Shown here: piece after piece, positions 5,454 through 10,367 of the stretch | How the letters are laid out: each line of letters opens with the position of its first letter | Numbering within the stretch: the first letter of the stretch is position 1 | Assembly: GCA_013812465.1 (NCBI GenBank) | Contig: JACCTK010000294.1 | Location: 1-10,367 of the forward strand | Direction of reading: 5' to 3' | DNA from: Actinomycetota bacterium | GTDB lineage: Bacteria > Actinomycetota > Thermoleophilia > Gaiellales > Gaiellaceae | DNA length: 10,367 bases | The notes under the pieces: model-generated | Database searches by the model: none | What the model was told of the DNA's origin: nothing | The model's input: only the letters and a program-made list of their open reading frames with translations | Program-made: the position numbers and the translations under genes

Positions 5454-6404
5454 ATGGCGACGCGTCGGGACGCGCGGGTTTGGCTTGCCCTGGTCACGGT
5501 CTACATCGTCTGGGGCTCGACCTTCATCGCGCTCGCGATCGCAGTTCGCGATCTGCCGCCATATCTGGCCATGGCGATGCGGCACCTCGTCGCAGGAGTC
5601 GCGTTGCTCGCCGTCTCGCTTCCGCGCGGCGACCGCGGCGCTGACCCGATCGGCCGCAAACATGTGGGCGCGGGATTCGTGTTCGGCGGTCTGCTCTTCC
5701 TGCTCGGACACGGCTCGCTCGCATGGGCGCAGCAAGCCGTCCCCGCCGGAGTCGCGGCGCTGCTCGTGGGAAGCATTCCCATCTGGATGGCGCTTCTCGA
5801 CCGAATCGCGTTCGGTCGCGGCCTCCACCCGTCCGCGTATGTCGGGTTCGCGCTCGGTTTTATTGGGCTCGCGTTCCTGTTCGACCCCTTCGGCGAGGGC
5901 TCTGTCGACCGGCTCGGAGCGCTTGTCATCGTGCTCAGCGCGCTCAGCTGGGCGGCTGGCTCGTTGTACTCGCGTGACGCGCCGCTGCCGAAGCGACCGC
6001 TCGTGTCGGCCGGTCTCGCCGCGCTCTGCGGAGGCGTCCTCCTCATGGCGACGTCGATCGCGCTGGGGGAGCTCGGGGACGTGCGCTTCACCCTCGATGC
6101 GCTTCTCGCCGTCGGCTACCTCGTCGTCATCGGAACTCTGGTCGGCTTCACCGCGTACGTGTGGTTGCTCCGCGTTGCGCCGATCTCGCTCGTCGCCACA
6201 TACGCGTACATGAATCCGATCGTCGCAGTCTTCTTGGGCTGGGCGCTCCTCGGCGAGGAGATCACGGTGCAGATGGCGGTGGCGGGCTCGCTGGTCGTGA
6301 TCGCCGTGGCGCTGATCGTGCGGGCCAGCGGAACGGCTCTCGAGCCGGGACGCGGGGTGCTCCGGCGGCGCGTCGTCGCGGTCCCGCCAGTCTCGAGCGG
6401 GTGA
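5454..6404 (+). CDS. EamA/DMT-superfamily transporter (YedA-like)
   Basis: A 316-residue protein with ten predicted membrane helices arranged as two EamA repeats (about residues 9-136 and 150-285). The first repeat begins with the hallmark YIVWGSTFIAL, followed by PPYLAMAMRHLVAG; the second ends with YAYMNPIVAVFLGWALLGEE, a typical C-terminal signature of these exporters, then a final helix (AGSLVVIAVALIV) and a basic cytoplasmic tail. The family exports small metabolites such as amino acids or purines; the substrate cannot be read from the sequence. The ATG at 5454 is preceded only by a weak GGCGG. It is transcribed away from the PAP2-type gene across a 146-bp gap with no clear operator, and converges on moaA 21 bp after its stop, with no terminator hairpin visible between them. 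It is not part of the two-transporter cluster further right. Confidence 0.9.
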   Translation: MATRRDARVWLALVTVYIVWGSTFIALAIAVRDLPPYLAMAMRHLVAGVALLAVSLPRGDRGADPIGRKHVGAGFVFGGLLFLLGHGSLAWAQQAVPAGVAALLVGSIPIWMALLDRIAFGRGLHPSAYVGFALGFIGLAFLFDPFGEGSVDRLGALVIVLSALSWAAGSLYSRDAPLPKRPLVSAGLAALCGGVLLMATSIALGELGDVRFTLDALLAVGYLVVIGTLVGFTAYVWLLRVAPISLVATYAYMNPIVAVFLGWALLGEEITVQMAVAGSLVVIAVALIVRASGTALEPGRGVLRRRVVAVPPVSSG

Positions 6405-6425
6405 CCGTCAGTTCTCGTGCGCCTC

Positions 6426-7427
6426 TCAGCCGCCGATGTAGGACATCTCGACCTTGCGTAGGCGGCCGGTCTCCTCGGTGCGGAGCTCCGAATAGCGGTC
6501 GGCGCGGCGCTCCCAGACGGCGCGGATCGTGTTCTCAATCTTCTTGTCGTCCTCGCCGGAGCGCAGGATTGCGCGCAGATCATGGCCGCGCAGCGCGAAG
6601 AGACAGGTGTAGAGCTTGCCGTCCGCCGAGATTCGCGCGCGCGTGCAGTCGCCGCAGAAGGGCTGGGTCACCGAGGCGATGACGCCGATCTCGCCGGCGC
6701 CGTCGCGATAGCGGTAGCGCTCCGCGACCTCGCCTCGGTATGAGGCCTCTAGAGGCTCGAGCGGGAACTCGGCGCCGATCGACGCCACGATCTCGGCCGC
6801 GGGCACGACGTCATCCGTGCGCCAGCCGTTCGTGGCGCCGACATCCATGTACTCGATGAAGCGAACGGGATGTCCCGTTCCACGGAAACGCCGCGCGATG
6901 TCGAGGACGGAGCCCTCGTTCAGACCGCGCTTGACCACGACGTTCACCTTCACCGGCAGTCCTGCCTCGGCTGCCGCGTCGATGCCCGCGAGCACGCGTG
7001 CGACCGGGAAGTCGACGTCGTTCATGGCGCGGAAGACCTCGTCGTCCAAGGAGTCGAGACTGACTGTGACGCGCGTGAGCCCCGCAGCCGCCAGCGCCTG
7101 GGCCTTCTGCGCGAGCAGCGCGGCATTCGTGGTCAACGTGAGGTCGACGTCGCCGATAGCGGCGAGGCGCTCGATCAGCACCTCGAGATCTCGTCGGAGC
7201 AGGGGCTCTCCGCCGGTGATGCGCAGCTTTTGCACGCCAAGGCCGACGAAGACTCGGGCGACGCGCTCGATCTCCTCGAAGCTCAGGAGCTCGCGCCGGG
7301 GGAGGAAACGGTAGTCGCGGCCGAAGACCTCTTTCGGCATGCAGTACACGCACCGGAAGTTGCAGCGGTCGGTGACCGAGATGCGGAGATCGCGTAGCGG
7401 GCGCGCAAGCGTGTCGAGGACTTCCAC
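6426..7427 (-). CDS. moaA: GTP 3',8-cyclase MoaA, molybdenum cofactor biosynthesis
   Basis: A radical SAM enzyme for the first step of molybdopterin synthesis, converting GTP to 3',8-cyclo-7,8-dihydro-GTP in the cytosol. With the GTG start chosen here it has 333 residues. It carries the radical SAM motif C22-x3-C26-x2-C29 ([13 protein letters not shown]), the SAM-binding ITGGEPLLR around 70-78, the C-terminal cluster motif C258-x2-C261-x13-C275 ([13 protein letters not shown]) and the C-terminal double glycine (SYIGG) that is functionally important in MoaA. The open frame extends upstream to an ATG at 7488-7490, which would add 21 arginine-rich residues. I prefer GTG 7425-7427 because [20 protein letters not shown] matches the usual MoaA N-terminus and TACCCT at 7439-7434 lies exactly six bases before it, a leaderless geometry. 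No other molybdenum cofactor gene is in the window. Confidence 0.95.
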   Translation of the reverse strand: MEVLDTLARPLRDLRISVTDRCNFRCVYCMPKEVFGRDYRFLPRRELLSFEEIERVARVFVGLGVQKLRITGGEPLLRRDLEVLIERLAAIGDVDLTLTTNAALLAQKAQALAAAGLTRVTVSLDSLDDEVFRAMNDVDFPVARVLAGIDAAAEAGLPVKVNVVVKRGLNEGSVLDIARRFRGTGHPVRFIEYMDVGATNGWRTDDVVPAAEIVASIGAEFPLEPLEASYRGEVAERYRYRDGAGEIGVIASVTQPFCGDCTRARISADGKLYTCLFALRGHDLRAILRSGEDDKKIENTIRAVWERRADRYSELRTEETGRLRKVEMSYIGG

Positions 7428-7438
7428 GGGGACAGGGT

Positions 7439-7521
7439 AGATGCTTGGTCGGGAATTGGCGCGCCGCCGGCGCCGTGTCGTGGCCGACATCCGGCCCGCC
7501 GTGATTCCCGACCAAGCATCT
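7439..7521. repeat. 18-bp perfect inverted repeat in the moaA/csbD divergent region
   Basis: AGATGCTTGGTCGGGAAT (7439-7456) and ATTCCCGACCAAGCATCT (7504-7521) are exact reverse complements 47 bp apart. Each strand therefore carries the same 18-mer pointing toward its own gene: toward moaA it ends at the TACCCT box, toward csbD it lies upstream of the stress-type promoter. A smaller hairpin AGCATC-TTC-GATGCT (7515-7529) overlaps the right arm. Plausible roles are paired binding sites for a regulator of both genes, or a long stem-loop if transcribed from moaA's upstream ATG. Confidence 0.75.
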
Positions 7522-7537
7522 TCGATGCTCGACCGCC

Positions 7538-7563
7538 GTTTACCGCGAGGTCGAAATGGGGAA
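7538..7563 (+). promoter_or_regulatory. Candidate sigma-B-like stress promoter for csbD
   Basis: GTTTAC (7538-7543), a 14-bp spacer and GGGGAA (7558-7563) resemble the general-stress consensus GTTTAA-N12-14-GGGTAT. The predicted start near 7570 leaves a leader of about 28 nt containing the csbD ribosome binding site. CsbD is a classic sigma-B regulon member in Bacillus, so the fit is sensible, but no such sigma factor is shown here. Confidence 0.38.
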
Positions 7564-7597
7564 GCTCGCGTCGAACTATCCCCCGAAAGGAGAAACC

Positions 7598-7810
7598 GTG
7601 GATTCCGACCGCATCGAAGGAAAGGCCAAGGAAGTCGAGGGCAAGATCACCGGCGACGAGAGTCGTGAGGCCGAGGGCAAAACCCAGGGCACCTGGGGAG
7701 AGGCGAAGGACAAGGCCGACGACGCCTGGGAGGGCGTGAAGGACAAGGTCGGCGACGCCTTTGACGGCGACGATGACGACGCGAAGAAGCCGGAGTCCGA
7801 GCGCCTGTAA
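7598..7810 (+). CDS. CsbD-family stress protein
   Basis: A 70-residue, very hydrophilic and highly charged protein. [20 protein letters not shown] is the canonical CsbD opening; the rest contains repeated [16 protein letters not shown] and [15 protein letters not shown] units predicted to form amphipathic helices, ending in an acidic then basic tail. CsbD proteins are small cytosolic general-stress proteins of unknown biochemical role. The GTG at 7598-7600 is chosen over an ATG at 7556 because AAAGGAG (7586-7592) lies five bases before it and the family starts at this residue. It stands alone between a candidate sigma-B-like promoter and a strong palindromic terminator, so it is probably monocistronic. 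Confidence 0.92.
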   Translation: MDSDRIEGKAKEVEGKITGDESREAEGKTQGTWGEAKDKADDAWEGVKDKVGDAFDGDDDDAKKPESERL

Positions 7811-7832
7811 GAAGGACGCTCGTGTAGCTCAC

Positions 7833-7858
7833 CGAGAGGCGCCCTAGGGCGCCTCTCG
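7833..7858 (+). terminator. Intrinsic terminator after csbD
   Basis: A perfect 26-bp G/C-rich palindrome: CGAGAGGCGCC pairs with GGCGCCTCTCG around CTAG, starting 22 bases after the csbD stop and followed by GCGTTTG. The weak T run is usual in high-GC actinobacteria. Being palindromic it could act in both directions, and it isolates csbD from the downstream transporter operon. Confidence 0.85.
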
Positions 7859-7933
7859 CGTTTGAGCAGACCTCGGCTGAATCGATGTACGCCAGCGTCC
7901 CGCGCGTCGGCGGTCCGCATGGAGAATCGCCTC

Positions 7934-8437
7934 ATGGCGGCGATCGACCGGTTCCTCCCGGAATGGGACGTCAACGAGATGCACGAGATCGTGGTGGAGG
8001 CCGCGCCGGGGGAGGCGCTCGCCGCCGCGCTCGCCGCGCCGGCTGCGCCTGATGTCGTTCGTGCGCTGCTCCGGCTGCGCGGCCTGGGGGCGGCGGGCTC
8101 GATCGAAGATCTCATGCTCGGGATGGGATTCGCGCTTCTCGCGCGGGAGCCCGGCGAGGTCGTCTTCGGCGCGTCGGGCAAGCCGTGGCTGCCGCGAGGC
8201 GCGACCTCCTCTTTCGACGCCGCGCCCGCGGGCAGTGTGCGGATGGTGGCCAACTTCCTCGCGGAGCAGCTTCCCGACGGTCGCACGCGCCTCCTGACCG
8301 AGACGAGGGTGGCCGCGGTCGACGAAAACGCTCGACGCGCGTTCCGCCGCTACTGGCGTGTCATCGGACCCTTCTCGGCGTTCATCAGGCGGCGTTGGCT
8401 GGCTTCCGTCCGGCGCTCGCTCCTGGCGCGCACATGA
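7934..8437 (+). CDS. SRPBCC-like (START/Bet v 1 fold) hypothetical protein
   Basis: A 167-residue soluble protein without signal peptide or membrane segments. MHEIVVEAAPGEALAAAL at 15-32 looks like the first beta strand and helix of the SRPBCC lipid/ligand-binding fold, RLLTETRVAAVD at 119-130 like the late beta strands, and RRAFRRYWRVIGPFSAFIRRRWLASVRR at 134-161 like the long C-terminal helix of that family, with its common RYWR..IGP..AFIRR pattern. No catalytic residues are evident; a small hydrophobic ligand is only a family-based guess. ATG 7934 is chosen because GGAG (7921-7924) precedes it by nine bases; ATG 7919 and an upstream TTG at 7862 are alternatives. Its stop overlaps the next gene's ATG (ATGA, 8434-8437), so it is translationally coupled to a DMT transporter. 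Confidence 0.7.
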   Translation: MAAIDRFLPEWDVNEMHEIVVEAAPGEALAAALAAPAAPDVVRALLRLRGLGAAGSIEDLMLGMGFALLAREPGEVVFGASGKPWLPRGATSSFDAAPAGSVRMVANFLAEQLPDGRTRLLTETRVAAVDENARRAFRRYWRVIGPFSAFIRRRWLASVRRSLLART

Positions 8438-9324
8438 GCCGGAGTCGGGCGCTGCCATTGATCGCCCTCGTCGGCGTCACCGCCGTTTGGGGCCTCACCT
8501 TCGTGCAGGTGCAAGACGCGCTGGCTCTCTATCCCCTCTTCGCCTTCCTCGCGGTGCGCTTTGCGATTTCCTCGGTGGCGCTCGCGCCGTTTGCGTGGGG
8601 CTCGCTGCGCTCGCTTCCGCGGGAGGGTGTCGTCGCCGGGATCGGCGTAGGCTCGCTGTTGGGTGCCGCGTACGGGTTCCAGACGGCGGGGCTCGAGCTG
8701 ACCACCGTGTCCAGCACCGGGTTCATCACCGGCCTCTATGTCGTCTTCACCCCGTTCATCGCGCTCGCCCTCTTCAGGACGTCGGTGCCTCAGGTCGTCT
8801 GGATCGGAGTGGCGTGCGCGGCGGTGGGCCTCTTGTTGCTGAACGGGGCGCCCGGAGGGTCCGCGCTCGGGAACGGGCTCGTGCTGGCGAGCGCGCTCGC
8901 GGCAGCGCTGCAGATCGCGGCCATGGAACGGTATGCGCCGCGCTACGACCCTCGTGCTCTCACTTTCCTGCAGATGACCACCTGCGTCGTCGGATTCGCG
9001 GCCATCGCGGTGGCGCTCGGCGAGATCGAGCTCCCTCGTGGCTGGACGGTGTGGGGGGCGCTGCTGGTCACGGGGATCTTCGCGGGAGCGCTCGGCTATC
9101 TCATCGCGACGTGGGTGCAGGCAAGGACGACGGCCGCGCGCGCCGCGCTCCTCTTCACCCTCGAGGCACCGTTTGCAGCGCTCTTCGGGGTTCTTCTCGC
9201 CGACGAGGTGCTGGGCTGGCCGGGCTGGCTCGGGTGCGTGGTGCTGATGGCCGGCATCGTCGTCTCCGAGCCGGCGGCGGCTAGCTCGATCCGTAGACTC
9301 GCCGGAAGAGGAAGCCGGGGATAG
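8434..9324 (+). CDS. EamA/DMT-superfamily transporter
   Basis: A 296-residue protein with about ten membrane helices in two EamA repeats. The first begins ALVGVTAVWGLTFVQVQDAL followed by FAFLAVRFAISSVAL; residues about 80-105 carry TTVSSTGFITGLYVVFTPFIAL, and the C-terminal half has YLIATWVQARTTAARAALLF, TLEAPFAALFGVLLADEVLG and a last helix WLGCVVLMAGIVVSE, all standard for drug/metabolite exporters. The substrate is unknown. It overlaps the SRPBCC-like gene by four bases and has no ribosome binding site of its own, so its translation probably depends on that gene. It is followed after three bases by another DMT gene. The two are quite different in sequence and may act separately or as a pair. 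Confidence 0.9.
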   Translation: MSRSRALPLIALVGVTAVWGLTFVQVQDALALYPLFAFLAVRFAISSVALAPFAWGSLRSLPREGVVAGIGVGSLLGAAYGFQTAGLELTTVSSTGFITGLYVVFTPFIALALFRTSVPQVVWIGVACAAVGLLLLNGAPGGSALGNGLVLASALAAALQIAAMERYAPRYDPRALTFLQMTTCVVGFAAIAVALGEIELPRGWTVWGALLVTGIFAGALGYLIATWVQARTTAARAALLFTLEAPFAALFGVLLADEVLGWPGWLGCVVLMAGIVVSEPAAASSIRRLAGRGSRG

Positions 9325-9327
9325 GCC

Positions 9328-10176
9328 GTGGACGCGGTCGCACTCGCGTTGCTCGCGGCCGCCTTCTACGGCGCGCTGACGGTTGCGCTCCGGCCGGCCC
9401 TCGCCCGCGGCACCAGCGCCGAGCTGGGCGCGCTCCTGACGGTGATCCCCGCGTTCGCCGTCGCGCTCGTAGCAGCGGTGCTTCGCTCTGACTGGGACGT
9501 GGGGGGAGTGTGGGCTTTCGCTCTCGCCGGCATCCTCGGCCCCGGACTCTCCCAGACGCTGTTCACGCTCGGAGTTCGAGACGCCGGGCCTGCGAGATCG
9601 TCGGTAGTCATAGGCACCGCGCCGCTCTTTTCGGTCGCCATCGCGCTCCTGCTCCTGGATGAGCCGGTGGGCGCGGGCGTGCTCGCGGGCGGGACGCTGA
9701 TCGTCGGAGGCGGAGTCCTGCTCGTCGGGGAGAGAAGTCGTCCTCAGCACGTGAAACGGATCGGTCTCATCTATGCGCTGGCGGCGACGGTGATCTTCGC
9801 CGGGCGCGACAACCTCGTGAGGTGGCTGTCCGTGGACACGGACGTGAGCCCCGAGCTCGCTGCCGCAGTGACCCTGGGCTCCGGGACGCTGGTCATCGCA
9901 ATTTGGGTGGCTGTGGCGCGTCGTCCCTTCTCGTTCGCGCCACTGCGCTACTTCGCGCCGGCTGGGATCCTCTTCGGGCTCTCGTACATCTGTCTCTTCG
10001 AGGCCTACTACCGAGGACGAGTCAGCGTCGTGTCGCCGCTCGTCGCGACGGAGTCGCTCTGGGGAGTGGGCTTCTCGGCGATTTTCCTCCGTCGGATCGA
10101 GGTGATCGGCGCTCGTCTTGTCGTCGGCGCCGTGCTGATCGTGATCGGAGGGGTGCTCATTGGCATCTTCCGATGA
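9328..10176 (+). CDS. EamA/DMT-superfamily transporter, more divergent
   Basis: A 282-residue protein with about ten membrane helices in two halves (about 3-135 and 147-280) divided by the basic loop GERSRPQHVKR. The first half has LLAAAFYGALTVALRPALAR in place of the usual WGxxF signature and GPGLSQTLFTLGVRDAGPARSSVVIGTAPLFSVAIA in the fourth and fifth helix region, which together with the terminal VSPLVATESLWGVGFSAIFLRR and VVGAVLIVIGGVLIGIFR places it in the DMT superfamily. The charged GRDNLVRWL near residue 155 within a helix is unusual and could line the transport path. The GTG at 9328 follows the previous stop by three bases, with GGGGA about eight bases before it. The gene ends 58 bp before dnaK and carries that gene's likely -35 element inside its 3' end. 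Confidence 0.85.
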   Translation: MDAVALALLAAAFYGALTVALRPALARGTSAELGALLTVIPAFAVALVAAVLRSDWDVGGVWAFALAGILGPGLSQTLFTLGVRDAGPARSSVVIGTAPLFSVAIALLLLDEPVGAGVLAGGTLIVGGGVLLVGERSRPQHVKRIGLIYALAATVIFAGRDNLVRWLSVDTDVSPELAAAVTLGSGTLVIAIWVAVARRPFSFAPLRYFAPAGILFGLSYICLFEAYYRGRVSVVSPLVATESLWGVGFSAIFLRRIEVIGARLVVGAVLIVIGGVLIGIFR

Positions 10177-10187
10177 TCTGCTACGGT
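10160..10187 (+). promoter_or_regulatory. Candidate housekeeping-type promoter for dnaK
   Basis: TTGGCA (10160-10165), a 16-bp spacer and TACGGT (10182-10187) resemble a sigma-70-class promoter and predict a leader of about 40 nt. The -35 overlaps the end of the DMT gene. I found neither a CIRCE element (TTAGCACTC-N9-GAGTGCTAA) nor a HAIR element (CTTGAGT-N7-ACTCAAG) in the 58-bp gap. Confidence 0.45.
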
Positions 10188-10207
10188 TCGACGCAGATTT
10201 TCTGTAG

Positions 10208-10367
<160 letters not shown>

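Noticed and set aside
7556..7597. Upstream ATG for csbD at 7556
   Set aside because: GTG 7598 has an excellent Shine-Dalgarno sequence and begins at the conserved CsbD N-terminus, and the upstream ATG overlaps the proposed promoter.

Overview
The window looks like chromosomal DNA from a high-GC actinobacterium, plausibly a deep-branching lineage such as Thermoleophilia. Supporting signs are strong G/C bias at third codon positions, frequent GTG starts, apparent leaderless start sites with TANNNT -10 boxes, an actinobacterial-type inositol-3-phosphate synthase and a phosphatidylinositol-phosphate-synthase-like enzyme. The class-level placement is inference from protein resemblance. There are no rRNA or tRNA genes, insertion sequences, phage genes or CRISPR arrays, and no gene-free stretch exceeds about 150 bases.

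Layout. Left part (minus strand): the 5' portion of a uracil-DNA glycosylase-like gene, cut by the window edge, preceded by a gene that fuses a PimA-like GT4 glycosyltransferase to a PHP phosphoesterase. A small CDGSH iron-sulfur protein gene follows on the plus strand, with a perfect 11-bp inverted repeat overlapping its promoter. Positions 2349-5307 (minus strand) hold a phosphatidylinositol block transcribed PAP2/inositol-phosphotransferase-like membrane enzyme, then CDP-alcohol phosphatidyltransferase, then inositol-3-phosphate synthase (Ino1). The Ino1 reading frame carries an N-terminal extension of two tandem ribbon-helix-helix (RHH) DNA-binding domains, and copies of the palindrome TGCTAGCA surround its start. 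Positions 5454-7427: an EamA/DMT transporter (plus) converges on moaA (minus). Positions 7427-7598 form a divergent moaA/csbD region with an 18-bp perfect inverted repeat. Then come csbD, a strong palindromic terminator, a translationally coupled set of SRPBCC-like gene and two DMT transporters, and finally the start of dnaK with a clear ribosome binding site.

How the genes work together. Ino1 makes inositol 3-phosphate, the CDP-alcohol phosphotransferase would join it to CDP-diacylglycerol to give phosphatidylinositol phosphate, and the overlapping PAP2_3-type gene is a positional candidate for the next step (dephosphorylation or inositol-phosphate transfer). The nearby PimA-like glycosyltransferase would fit the same glycolipid theme, but its donor-site motifs look degenerate. 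The most unusual item is the RHH-RHH-Ino1 open frame with the repeated palindrome at its promoter, which suggests a biosynthetic enzyme that is, or is co-encoded in frame with, its own regulator.
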